DNA of 9,374 nt from Dehalococcoidia bacterium (GCA_030691805.1 JAUYDP010000394.1:1-9374); one strand, 5' to 3'; positions 1 through 6,363 are shown, counted from the first letter of the stretch. The notes: generated from the letters alone by a model not told the origin. Numbers and translations: made by a program.

Positions 1-345
1 GGACACCCCCGAACCCCCGGCCTGCGGCGCCTTGCTTGTGCAAGGGGAAAACCCTCAACCCCCGACCTGCGGCGCTTTACTTATGCAAGGGGGAAAACCC
101 TCAACCCCCGACCTGCGGCGCTTTACTTATGCAAAGGGGAAAACCCCGAACCCCCGGCCTGCGGCGCCTTACTTGTGCAAGGGGAAAACCCTCAACCCCC
201 GGCCTGCGGCGCTTTACTTGTGCAAGGGGAAGACCCTCAACCCCCGGCCTGCGGCGCCTTACTTGTGCAAGGGGAAAACCCCGAACCCCCGGCCTGCGGC
301 GCCTAATTTGTGCCAGGGGGAAAACTTGCTCCCCCGCCTCATAGC
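1..345. repeat. 45-46 bp tandem repeat array (seven units plus a decayed eighth)
   Basis: The word CCTGCGGCG recurs at 21, 66, 112, 158, 203, 248 and 293, giving spacings of 45, 46, 46, 45, 45 and 45 bp. A worn eighth unit starts near 337. Each unit has a G-run, a short A-rich loop and a C-run (for example GGGGAAAACCCC), then AACCCCCGGCCTGCGGCGCC, then CTTACTTGTGCAA. Several frames stay open across it, but the 46-bp units shift the frame between copies, so I read it as a non-coding minisatellite. The array is cut by the left edge of the window, so its true copy number is unknown. The G-run/loop/C-run plus CC(C)GGCCTGCGG layout resembles the two units near 8054 and 8120. Confidence 0.9.
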
Positions 346-379
346 GCCTGTTGTGAGCATTGTAGGACACCCGCACAAC

Positions 380-493
380 CTGCTGGACGCACCTGACTCA
401 GGCAGAGGAAACATTAACATCCACGACCTGGCTCGCGTAGCCTCGAGATGGGGAGCATCCCCGAATCCCCGGGACTCGAAGCGTGGCTCGTGA
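380..493 (+). pseudogene. Possible decayed C-terminal tail of a dockerin-like protein
   Basis: The plus frame ending in TGA at 491-493 encodes a stretch with NINIHDLARVASRWG (about 410-457), preceded by LLDAPDSGRG. This resembles the end of a type I dockerin-like repeat, where a Gly-x-(I/V)-x-(I/L)-x-Asp-Leu segment follows a calcium loop and the helix ends in Trp/Phe-Gly. The calcium-ligand positions are not the usual Asp/Asn, so the loop looks degenerate. No start codon with a ribosome site is visible. The frame is open leftwards only through the tandem repeats, which break frame between units. A hairpin terminator begins 9 bases after the stop, as expected for a real gene end. I infer a gene remnant truncated or overrun by the repeat array; chance resemblance is possible because the match is short. 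Confidence 0.28.
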
Positions 494-501
494 CAAAGTC
501 A

Positions 502-527
502 TGGGGGCCTCCGTATGGAGGCCCCCA
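502..527. terminator. Strong bidirectional hairpin terminator
   Basis: GGGGGCCTCC (503-512), loop GTAT, GGAGGCCCCC (517-526) form a perfect 10-bp stem. It extends one pair through T502 and A527, and AAAG/CTTT outside it can pair after a 3-base bulge. It lies 74 bases downstream of the groEL stop on the minus strand and 9 bases after the TGA of the dockerin-like frame on the plus strand. T-rich tracts on both sides are short (CTTT with a later TTTT on plus, CTTT on minus), so it is a strong stem with a modest U-tract. It most likely ends groESL transcription. Confidence 0.75.
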
Positions 528-600
528 CTTTCTAACCTCGTTTTGCGAATCAACAAGACCGGCGGCCATTGCTAGCCATTGCCGGCTCCGGCAGGGGCGT

Positions 601-2244
601 TTAGTACCCCATATCTCCCATGCCGCCCATTCCACCCATTCCACCCATTCCACCCGGGGGCATTGCAGAGGCCTTCTCTGGGATGTCGGTGATAAGGCTC
701 TCCGTGGTCAGCACCATGCTGGCGATACTGACAGCATTCTGAAGGGCCGAACGGGTCACCTTAGCAGGGTCAATAATGCCCTTTGCAAGCATGTCCCCGT
801 AGTCACCGAGCAAGGCGTCATAGCCTATGCCATGCGGGCGCTTCTTGACCTCTTCCACCACCACCGAGCCCTCCTGGCCCGCATTGATGGCGATACGGCG
901 CAGAGGCTCTTCCAGGGCCGCTCTGAGGATGTTAACACCAGTGGCCTCATCACCGGAGAGCTTCAGGTCATTGAGCACATGCATAGCGTTTAGGTAGGCG
1001 ACGCCGCCTCCGGGAACGATTCCCTCTTCCACAGCAGCCCGCGTAGCCGACAGGGCATCCTCTACCCGGTGCTTCTTCTCCTTAAGCTCGGTCTCCGTGG
1101 CAGCACCCACCTTGATAACCGCCACCCCACCGGCCAGCTTGGCAAGTCGCTCCTGGAGCTTCTCTTTGTCGTAGTCGGAGGTGGTCTCCTCGATCTGGGC
1201 CTTAATCTGCTTAATACGAGCCTGGATAGCCGTCTCAGACCCGCGACCTTCGATCAAAGTGGTCTCGTCCTTGTTGGAGGTCACCCGCCGGGCACGTCCC
1301 AGATCGGCCACCGTCACCGTTTCAAGCTTGCGCCCAATCTCCTCGGAGATGACCTGCCCGCCGGTCAGGGTGGCGATATCCTCCAGCATAGCCTTGCGGC
1401 GATCGCCAAAGCCGGGCGCCTTGATGGCCAGGCAGTTGATTATGCCGCGCAACTTGTTTACCACCAGGGTAGCCAGAGCCTCACCATCCACATCTTCAGA
1501 GATAATGACCAGGTTCTTGGTAACCTGAAGGATCTTCTCTAGCGCAGGCAGGATGTCAGAGATTGCGGAGATCTTCTTGTCCGTAACCAGAATGTAGGGG
1601 TCGTCAATGGCCGCTTCCATCCGTTCGGCGTTGGTTACGAAATAGGGGCTGATATAACCCCGGTCCCACTGCATGCCTTCGACGTATTCCGTCTCGAACC
1701 GGAGTCCCTTGCCTTCCTCGACAGTTATTACCCCATCTTTCCCGACCCTGTCCATGACCTCAGCGATGAGGTCCCCGATCTCCGGATCGGCCGCGGAGAT
1801 AGAGGCCACCTGCCCAACCTGGGCCTTGCCCTCGACAGGACGGGAGATGCGCTTGATCTCCTCCACTACGGCGTCCACGGCCTTCTCCAGGCCCCGCTTG
1901 ATGAGCATGGGGTTGGCGCCGGCTGTCACGTTCTTAAGGCCCTCGTGAACGATAGCCTGGGCCAAGACTGTCGCCGTGGTGGTGCCATCTCCAGCGACAT
2001 CATTGGTCTTGGTGGCTACCTCTTTCACCAACTGGGCGCCCATGTTCTCGAAGGGGTCCTGCACCTCGATCTCTTTGGCGATGGTGACCCCATCGTTGGT
2101 GATGGTTGGAGGCCCGAACCTCTTGTCCAGGACCACGTTGCGTCCCTTGGGACCAAGGGTGATCTTTACCGCGTCGGCCAGGGTATCTACCCCTTTCTTC
2201 AGGGCTCGACGGGCATCCTCATTGAATTTAAGCTGCTTCGCCAT
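601..2244 (-). CDS. groEL: Chaperonin GroEL (60 kDa)
   Basis: This cytosolic ATP-dependent chaperonin forms the double-ring folding chamber with GroES. The 547-residue protein is of normal family length. The equatorial ATP-binding signature GDGTTTAT is at residues 85-92, with Asp86 the expected metal/ATP residue, and KITLGPKGRNV near residues 27-37 is the N-terminal nucleotide-loop region. The chaperonin signature AAVEEGIVPGGG lies in the C-terminal equatorial half. The protein ends in the flexible GGM repeat tail (four GGM units, then GDMGY) typical of bacterial GroEL. The ATG at 2244 is preceded by GGAGA (2251-2255) at a good distance, and only 17 bases separate it from the groES stop, so the two are co-transcribed. 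Nothing is truncated or frameshifted. Regulation is through the CIRCE operator upstream of groES. The identification is essentially certain. Confidence 0.99.
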   Translation of the reverse strand: MAKQLKFNEDARRALKKGVDTLADAVKITLGPKGRNVVLDKRFGPPTITNDGVTIAKEIEVQDPFENMGAQLVKEVATKTNDVAGDGTTTATVLAQAIVHEGLKNVTAGANPMLIKRGLEKAVDAVVEEIKRISRPVEGKAQVGQVASISAADPEIGDLIAEVMDRVGKDGVITVEEGKGLRFETEYVEGMQWDRGYISPYFVTNAERMEAAIDDPYILVTDKKISAISDILPALEKILQVTKNLVIISEDVDGEALATLVVNKLRGIINCLAIKAPGFGDRRKAMLEDIATLTGGQVISEEIGRKLETVTVADLGRARRVTSNKDETTLIEGRGSETAIQARIKQIKAQIEETTSDYDKEKLQERLAKLAGGVAVIKVGAATETELKEKKHRVEDALSATRAAVEEGIVPGGGVAYLNAMHVLNDLKLSGDEATGVNILRAALEEPLRRIAINAGQEGSVVVEEVKKRPHGIGYDALLGDYGDMLAKGIIDPAKVTRSALQNAVSIASMVLTTESLITDIPEKASAMPPGGMGGMGGMGGMGDMGY

Positions 2245-2261
2245 TCAGACTCTCCAGTCCA

Positions 2262-2555
2262 CTACGAGGTGATGGCCAGGATATCGCTGTCCCTCAGGAT
2301 CAAGTATTCCTGATCGTCCAGCTTTACCTCTGTGCCGGCATACTTGGCAAAGAGGACCTTGTCCCCCTCTTTGACCTCCATCGGAATCCGCTTTCCGTCC
2401 TCGCCCAACTTGCCAGGGCCTACCGCTACAACTTCCCCTTCCTGGGGTTTTTCCTTGGCCGTATCGGGAATGACGAGACCGCTCTTGGTCATCTCTTCCT
2501 TCCCCGTAGGGCGCACCACTACCCTGTCACCCAGGGGCTTTAGCTTGACCGCCAT
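2262..2555 (-). CDS. groES: Co-chaperonin GroES (10 kDa)
   Basis: GroES forms the heptameric lid that caps the GroEL chamber. The 97-residue protein has normal length. The N-terminal KLKPLGDRVVVRP strand is at residues 4-16. The mobile loop around residues 18-36 contains KSGLVIPDTA, with the hydrophobic LVI motif that contacts GroEL. The roof and core strands follow with GEVVAVGPGK and GDKVLFAKYAGTEVK, and the protein ends in LILRDSDILAI, the usual C-terminal strand. The ATG at 2555 has a near-ideal Shine-Dalgarno sequence, AAGGAGGAGGT (2561-2571 on the plus axis). It is the first gene of the operon, directly behind the CIRCE element and promoter. The order groES-groEL is the common bacterial arrangement. 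Confidence 0.99.
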   Translation of the reverse strand: MAVKLKPLGDRVVVRPTGKEEMTKSGLVIPDTAKEKPQEGEVVAVGPGKLGEDGKRIPMEVKEGDKVLFAKYAGTEVKLDDQEYLILRDSDILAITS

Positions 2556-2560
2556 ATAGT

Positions 2561-2571
2561 ACCTCCTCCTT
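2561..2571 (-). promoter_or_regulatory. Strong Shine-Dalgarno site of groES
   Basis: On the minus strand AAGGAGGAGGT precedes the groES ATG by 5 bases (2556-2560). Its long match to the anti-Shine-Dalgarno sequence suggests high translation and fixes the start codon. Confidence 0.85.
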
Positions 2572-2605
2572 ATACTTTAGGGATTTTTGGGGTTGCTCTT
2601 TTTGT

Positions 2606-2632
2606 TTAGCACTCTGGCACCGAGAGTGCTAA
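2606..2632 (-). promoter_or_regulatory. CIRCE operator (HrcA binding site)
   Basis: The sequence is TTAGCACTC-N9-GAGTGCTAA, a perfect match to both arms of the CIRCE consensus (2606-2614 and 2624-2632). It lies just downstream of the predicted groESL transcription start, in the 5' leader, about 50 bases upstream of the groES start codon. The known role is binding of the HrcA repressor, which GroEL helps keep active, so the operon is induced by heat or misfolded protein. hrcA itself is not in this window. Confidence 0.97.
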
Positions 2633-2643
2633 CACCTTGTTAG

Positions 2644-2672
2644 ATAATAGCTCAAACGCAGGGAGCCGTCAA
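2644..2672 (-). promoter_or_regulatory. Promoter of groES-groEL (sigma70-type)
   Basis: On the minus strand a -35 box TTGACG (2667-2672) and a -10 box TATTAT (2644-2649) are separated by exactly 17 bases. Each hexamer matches five of six consensus positions. The predicted start falls near 2637, immediately before the CIRCE element, the classic arrangement for HrcA control. Confidence 0.85.
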
Positions 2673-2757
2673 GTAGATTCACAGCCTATTTCTTGCCTTT
2701 TCTCTATTTTAGTCTGTTTTCTCCTTTCTACGACCTTTTCCAAATACAACTACCTTC

Positions 2758-2787
2758 TTGACTTAGATCCTTCCGTCATGCTGTTAT
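2758..2787 (+). promoter_or_regulatory. Candidate promoter of the XRE-family regulator
   Basis: TTGACT (2758-2763) and TGTTAT (2782-2787) are separated by 18 bases. The predicted start is close to 2794, which is itself the A of an ATG, so the transcript may be leaderless. No Shine-Dalgarno sequence is visible before either candidate ATG. The divergent groESL promoter lies less than 100 bases away. Confidence 0.5.
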
Positions 2788-2793
2788 ATGGGC

Positions 2794-3039
2794 ATGAGTC
2801 CTCGCAAGATGTACAAGAAAGCGCAGTGGGACAGTGGAAGTGTCCGGGCCTTGCGGCAACATCTTGGCGTAACCCAGCAGGAGCTTTCAGATGAGCTTGG
2901 TGTCCGCCAGCAAACGGTTAGCGAATGGGAATCGGGCAAGTACCAGCCACGGGGAGCTTGCGCTCGCGTCCTCACCATGGTAGCCGAACGGGGGGGGTTT
3001 TCATACCAGGCTACCTCGGAGCCGGAAAGCAAAGGGTAG
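2794..3039 (+). CDS. Small XRE/HTH_3-type transcriptional regulator
   Basis: This 81-residue protein is essentially one helix-turn-helix domain of the Cro/C1 (XRE) family. Counting from the ATG at 2794, the four-helix core runs over residues 16-66. TQQELSDELGV (27-37) forms the first HTH helix and turn, and RQQTVSEWESGKYQP (38-52) contains the recognition helix and the family's typical W-E-x-G-K-x-x-P ending. There is no sensor domain, so it may act alone, or as an antitoxin or phage-type repressor; no toxin gene is next to it. The ATG at 2794 is chosen because the predicted transcription start coincides with it. An in-frame ATG at 2788 would add two residues. Neither has a ribosome site. A run of eight G (2990-2997) lies near the 3' end. 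It is divergent from groES, but nothing shows that it controls that operon. Confidence 0.85.
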   Translation: MSPRKMYKKAQWDSGSVRALRQHLGVTQQELSDELGVRQQTVSEWESGKYQPRGACARVLTMVAERGGFSYQATSEPESKG

Positions 3040-3058
3040 GTATCAAGGACAGCCGGTA

Positions 3059-3095
3059 GATAGCTGTTAGCTTTCAGCGGTCAGCTATCAGTTTT
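3059..3095 (+). terminator. Possible terminator behind the XRE gene
   Basis: GATAGCTG (3059-3066) and CAGCTATC (3082-3089) are perfectly complementary around a 15-base loop, followed by AGTTTT (3090-3095). The stem is only moderately GC-rich and the T-tract is short. It overlaps the heptamer repeats, so pairing could be a by-product of the repeat. Confidence 0.4.
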
Positions 3096-3109
3096 CAGCT
3101 ATCAGTTTA
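3061..3109 (+). repeat. 7-bp tandem repeat tract (seven units)
   Basis: Read in sevens, the tract is TAGCTGT, TAGCTTT, CAGCGGT, CAGCTAT, CAGTTTT, CAGCTAT, CAGTTTA. The last four units alternate two forms. It lies between the XRE gene and the thiolase-like cluster and has no coding potential. Confidence 0.8.
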
Positions 3110-3137
3110 TGTATCTGTTTGCTCCAAAAAACCATCG

Positions 3138-3166
3138 TTGAAGTATACTCCGCCCTGTGCTAGGAT
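3138..3166 (+). promoter_or_regulatory. Candidate promoter of the thiolase-like/DUF35 cluster
   Basis: TTGAAG (3138-3143) and TAGGAT (3161-3166) have a 17-base spacer; each matches four of six consensus bases. GATAAT (3164-3169) is a better -10 box but would need a 20-base spacer. The leader to the first gene would be about 100 bases. No operator is recognised. Confidence 0.4.
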
Positions 3167-3270
3167 AATGCCAATAGGCCCATTGCTCCCAGTAACCAAT
3201 TACTGGCCGCCGCCAAATTAGGGCATTTCCGGAGCATTTTCCTGGCCCGGGCCGGAAAGGGGATCGCCAC

Positions 3271-4425
3271 ATGAGCCAACGGGTTGCTATCGTAGGCATT
3301 GGCCATACGGTATTCTCCTCCACCTCGCCCGCCGTCTCCTACAAGGAAATGATCTACGAGGCGGCGGAAAAGGCATACCTGGATGCGGGGGTTGACCCGC
3401 GCCACGATGTGGACAGCTTCGTGGCCGTGTCCGAGGACTTCCAGGAGGGCGTCAGCATCTTCGACGAATACACCCCGGACCAGTTGGGGGCGGCCCTCAG
3501 GCCCGTCCACACCATAGCCGGCGACGGCATCCAGGGACTGATCACCGGGCATATGCTTATACTCTCCGGTATCGCCCAGGTAGTCGCCATTGAAGCCCAC
3601 AGCAAGGCATCCAACGTCCTGACTCCCGGCCACATCCTCCATTTCGCCCTGGACCCTATCTACAACCGTCCCTTGGGCGCCCACCCTTATTTCGTAGCCG
3701 GGATGGAGATGAACCGATTTATCTACGAAGGCGGGGCCACCAAGGACCACTGCGCCATGGTCGTCGCCAAGAACCGGATTAATGCCCTGTCCAACCCTTC
3801 CGCCGGATACGGCGCTCGCCTCAGCGCCCGGGAGGTTCTAGACTCGAACCCCATAGCCTTCCCGCTCTCAAGCCTGGACGTGGCCCAGTCCGCCGACGGC
3901 GCAATCGTCGTGGTCCTGGCCTCGGAGGAAAGGGCGCGGTCGCTATCCGGCAAGCCGGTTTGGATCCGCGGAGTAGGCTGGGCCTCGGAGACCTCCTGGC
4001 TGGAGACCCACCAGTGGGGCGAGGCCCTCTACGCCCGCCTGGCGGGGGACATGGCCTTTAAAATGGCGGGGGTCCGTAACCCGGCCCGGGAGATAGACCT
4101 GGCCGAGGTAGATGACACTTTCTCATACAAAGAGCTTCAGCACCTGGAAGCCCTTCGCCTTTGCCGCCCCGGCGAGGCGGGATATCTCACCGAAGAGGGA
4201 GCCACAGAGATCGGCGGAGACCTGCCGGTTAACACCTCCGGCGGCAGCCTGGGAGTGGGCCACCTGTACGAAGCCTCCGGCCTACAGAAGGTGCTGGAGA
4301 TCGTTCTTCAACTCCGGGGCGAGGCCGGCCGCCGCCAGGTGAGGGACGCCTGCACCGGCCTGGCCCAGTCCTGGCGGGGAGTGCCGACAACTACGGGGGC
4401 GGTGGTAGTGCTTGGTAGTGGTTGA
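3271..4425 (+). CDS. Thiolase-superfamily protein without the nucleophilic Cys (Ltp-like), copy A
   Basis: This 384-residue protein has the full thiolase fold length. It starts with the usual N-terminal strand MSQRVAIVGIGHT and ends with NTSGGSLGVGH (321-331), LQLRGEAGRRQV (347-358) and a final hydrophobic strand, all characteristic of the SCP2-thiolase/lipid-transfer (Ltp) branch. At the position of the classical Cys-Ala-Ser-Gly-x-Gln loop it reads AGDGIQ (83-88), so the acyl-accepting cysteine appears to be Ala83. The GH histidine (H331) and a cysteine at the C-terminal site (C361) remain. YKELQHLEAL (286-295) replaces the normal Asn-Glu-Ala-Phe loop. Such Cys-less proteins are not expected to run a standard thiolase reaction. 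Relatives partnered with DUF35 proteins, such as Ltp2-ChsH2, do retro-aldol cleavage of beta-hydroxyacyl-CoA. The ATG at 3271 is preceded by AAAGGGGA (3256-3263). Family is secure; substrate is unknown. Confidence 0.9.
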   Translation: MSQRVAIVGIGHTVFSSTSPAVSYKEMIYEAAEKAYLDAGVDPRHDVDSFVAVSEDFQEGVSIFDEYTPDQLGAALRPVHTIAGDGIQGLITGHMLILSGIAQVVAIEAHSKASNVLTPGHILHFALDPIYNRPLGAHPYFVAGMEMNRFIYEGGATKDHCAMVVAKNRINALSNPSAGYGARLSAREVLDSNPIAFPLSSLDVAQSADGAIVVVLASEERARSLSGKPVWIRGVGWASETSWLETHQWGEALYARLAGDMAFKMAGVRNPAREIDLAEVDDTFSYKELQHLEALRLCRPGEAGYLTEEGATEIGGDLPVNTSGGSLGVGHLYEASGLQKVLEIVLQLRGEAGRRQVRDACTGLAQSWRGVPTTTGAVVVLGSG

Positions 4426-4449
4426 TAGTGCTTCAATGGTTATTCGATA

Positions 4450-4675
4450 GTGGTTCAATGGTGGTTCAATGGTGGTTCAATGGTGGTTCGATTGCAGTCC
4501 GGTTGTCGTCCGGCAGGGATTCAATGCGGGGGGCTCGTGTCCTGCCTTACGGTTTGGGGGCGCCGGCCCCCCATGTGGCGCCGTCAAACCTCCGTGGTTC
4601 AGAGGAGCACGGTGAAACATCGCGAAGCCCCGCCGAATCACCATTGAACCACCATTGAACAACAACCGAACCACA
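4450..4675. repeat. 226-bp inverted-repeat element with 11-bp tandem repeats in its arms
   Basis: The left arm holds three exact copies of TGGTTCAATGG (4451-4461, 4462-4472, 4473-4483) plus a partial fourth. The right arm carries the same motif inverted (CCATTGAACCA type, about 4638-4660). Aligned from the outer ends GTGGTTC (4450-4456) and GAACCAC (4669-4675), about 40 bases pair with only a few mismatches. The interior holds a G/C-rich palindrome, GGGGGCGCCGGCCCCC, near 4556-4571. The last codons of copy A upstream also look like worn relatives of the repeat (GGTAGTGG, GATAGTG). There is no transposase, so it fits a non-autonomous MITE-like element or a large RNA hairpin. It separates two genes that otherwise look co-transcribed. 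Open frames across it are not genes. Confidence 0.75.
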
Positions 4676-4689
4676 GCCTGGAGGTATCC

Positions 4690-5847
4690 ATGAGACGAGT
4701 CGCCGTAATCGGGGCAGGAATGACCAAATTCATGCGCCGGGCGTTGGAGACCAGCAAGGAGCTGGCCTGGCTAGCGTCCAAGTCCGCCCTGGACTCCTGT
4801 GAGCTGACTCTCCAAGACATTGATTGCGTGGCCCTGGGCAGCGCCCCGGACGCCTTCGATGGCGTCCATATGAAAGGCGAATACCTGCTGGACGGGGCCG
4901 GAGGGTGGCGCAAGCCCATCATGCGATCTATGGTTGGCGGGGGAACCGGCGTCTTCTGCGCCGTCCAGGGCTGGTACCACGTGGCCTCCGGCCTCTTCGA
5001 CACCTGCCTGGTGGTAGCCGAGGAGAAGATGTCCACCTGCCAGCCCCATCCCCAGGCCGCCTTCAACAGCATCTTCGACCACACCACGGAACGCCCCCTG
5101 GGTCCTAACCTGTTGTGGATATTCGCCTTGGAGATGAACCGCTATATGCAGGCACATGGCATCACCAAGCGGGAGATCGCCCAGGTAGCGGTCAAGAATA
5201 AGCGGAACGCCCTGGACCACCCCTGCGCCCAGATAGCGCAAGAGATCACGGTGGAGGATGTGCTGAACTCCGAGGTAATGGCCTGGCCGGTGCAGCGCCT
5301 GGACGTGTCGCCGACCAGCGACGGGGCGGCCGCCATCGTCCTGGCCTCCGAGGAGGTGGCTAAGCGCCTCACCGACAAGCCGGTCTGGATCGAGGGCGTG
5401 GGCTGGCACCTGGATAGCAGCTACTGGACCAACCGGGACCTCTACTATCCCAAGTACGTGGAGTACGCCGCCCGCATGGCCTACCGTATGGCCGGCATCA
5501 AGGAGCCACGCAAAGAAATTCACGTCGTCGAGCCATACGACCCCTTCGACTACAAGGAGCTTCATCATCTGGAGGGCCTGCTCCTGTGCGGCAAGGGGGA
5601 GGCGGCCCGGCTTACCGTGGACGGAGTTACGGCTCGAGATGGAGACCTGCCGGTGTGCCCGTCCGGAGGCCTCTTGGGTGTCGGCAACGCCATCGCTGCC
5701 GCCGGGCTGATGAAGGTCTGCGAGATCTTCTGGCAACTGCGGGGCGAGGCCGGGAAGCGCCAGGTGCCCGGCAGGCCCCGCCGCGGGCTGGCCCAGGCCT
5801 GGGGCGACCTTATGCAGGTGGGCACGGTCATTGTGATGGGGAACTAG
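4690..5847 (+). CDS. Thiolase-superfamily protein without classical catalytic residues (Ltp-like), copy B
   Basis: This 385-residue paralogue of copy A shares MEMNR/LEMNR, the DV-x-x-S-x-DGA stretch, LASEE, KPVWI-x-GVGW, YKEL-x-HLE and QLRGEAG-(R/K)-RQV in the same order. The nucleophile loop reads GGTGVF (84-89), so the cysteine position is Gly84. The GH histidine is replaced by N333, and the C-terminal cysteine position is R364. None of the three textbook thiolase residues therefore remains. YDPFDYKEL (283-291) contains Tyr283 and Tyr288 near the active site; in Ltp2-type aldolases tyrosines take over catalysis, but I cannot confirm equivalence. GGAGGT (4680-4685) precedes the ATG at 4690 at ideal spacing. 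DUF35 protein A starts 3 bases after its stop. It could be a retro-aldolase, a structural partner of copy A or an acyl-CoA-binding subunit. Confidence 0.9.
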   Translation: MRRVAVIGAGMTKFMRRALETSKELAWLASKSALDSCELTLQDIDCVALGSAPDAFDGVHMKGEYLLDGAGGWRKPIMRSMVGGGTGVFCAVQGWYHVASGLFDTCLVVAEEKMSTCQPHPQAAFNSIFDHTTERPLGPNLLWIFALEMNRYMQAHGITKREIAQVAVKNKRNALDHPCAQIAQEITVEDVLNSEVMAWPVQRLDVSPTSDGAAAIVLASEEVAKRLTDKPVWIEGVGWHLDSSYWTNRDLYYPKYVEYAARMAYRMAGIKEPRKEIHVVEPYDPFDYKELHHLEGLLLCGKGEAARLTVDGVTARDGDLPVCPSGGLLGVGNAIAAAGLMKVCEIFWQLRGEAGKRQVPGRPRRGLAQAWGDLMQVGTVIVMGN

Positions 5848-5850
5848 GGA

Positions 5851-6363
5851 ATGGAAATGAATACCAATCTCGTTAAGTACGGCGGCACCCCTCTCAGAGA
5901 AGACGATCTGCGTGGGGGCCGGGCGCTCCTGGTCCATTACCAGCCCAAGGCCCAGTACCGATGGGACTGCGGCGTGGCCATCGGGCGATACCTGGCCGAA
6001 TTAAAGCTGGGCCGCATTATCGGACGGCGATGCGATGGCTGTAGACGCCTTTTGGTGCCGCCGCGCATGTTCTGCGAGGAGTGCTTCCGGCCCACGGACG
6101 CCTGGCAATATGTCTGTGACACCGGGACGGTGAATACCTTCTGTATCTCCCACATCCGGTGGGACACCACGCGACTGGAGACCCCGCAAGTGGCCGCCGT
6201 CATTGACCTGGATGGCGCCAGCAAGGGGATCGGCATCCTGCACCTCATCGGGGGCGTGGATGCCCAGGAGGTCAAGATAGGGATGCGCGTAAAGGCCGTC
6301 TGGAAGCCCGCCCGCCAAAGGGAAGGGTCCGTTACGGACATCCGATTTTTCAAGCCGTACTGA
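5851..6363 (+). CDS. DUF35 (Zn-ribbon/OB-fold) acyl-CoA-associated protein A
   Basis: This 170-residue protein has an unclassified N-terminal part (1-57). A rubredoxin-like zinc ribbon follows with C61-x2-C64 and C75-x2-C78 (CDGC...CEEC, with PPR between). The rest (about 80-170) is an OB-fold domain with VNTFCISH, VAAVIDLDG and IGMRVKAVW, ending in RFFKPY. DUF35 proteins bind CoA or acyl-CoA and complete the active site of partner thiolase-superfamily proteins. Its position directly behind the copy B thiolase-like gene supports that role. The ATG at 5851 has AGGGA (5846-5850) touching it, too close for normal use. The ATG at 5857, two codons later, has that site at 6 bases and may be the real start. 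Close stop-to-start spacing with copy B suggests translational coupling. Confidence 0.9.
   Translation: MEMNTNLVKYGGTPLREDDLRGGRALLVHYQPKAQYRWDCGVAIGRYLAELKLGRIIGRRCDGCRRLLVPPRMFCEECFRPTDAWQYVCDTGTVNTFCISHIRWDTTRLETPQVAAVIDLDGASKGIGILHLIGGVDAQEVKIGMRVKAVWKPARQREGSVTDIRFFKPY

Noticed and set aside
36..376. Several long open frames on both strands across the 45-bp repeats
   Set aside because: They arise from GC-rich tandem repeats without stops. One-base length differences between units change the frame, which a repeat protein would not tolerate.
448..993. Plus-strand open frame of 181 codons overlapping groEL
   Set aside because: It is antisense to the certain groEL gene and has no recognisable domain or ribosome site.
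2788..3039. Toxin-antitoxin pair including the XRE protein
   Set aside because: No second small gene of toxin type is adjacent on either side, so only the regulator can be supported.
3160..3750. Minus-strand open frame antisense to the start of the first thiolase-like gene
   Set aside because: No known motif; it spans the promoter region and the first 480 bases of a gene with clear thiolase-superfamily features.
4422..4674. Overlapping short frames rich in Val, Gln, Trp and Gly across the inverted-repeat element
   Set aside because: Their composition comes from the 11-bp tandem repeat read in different frames.
4771..5937. Long minus-strand open frame of 388 codons antisense to the second thiolase-like gene
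   Set aside because: It mirrors the codon bias of the real gene. The plus strand carries clear family motifs and a Shine-Dalgarno sequence, while this frame has neither.
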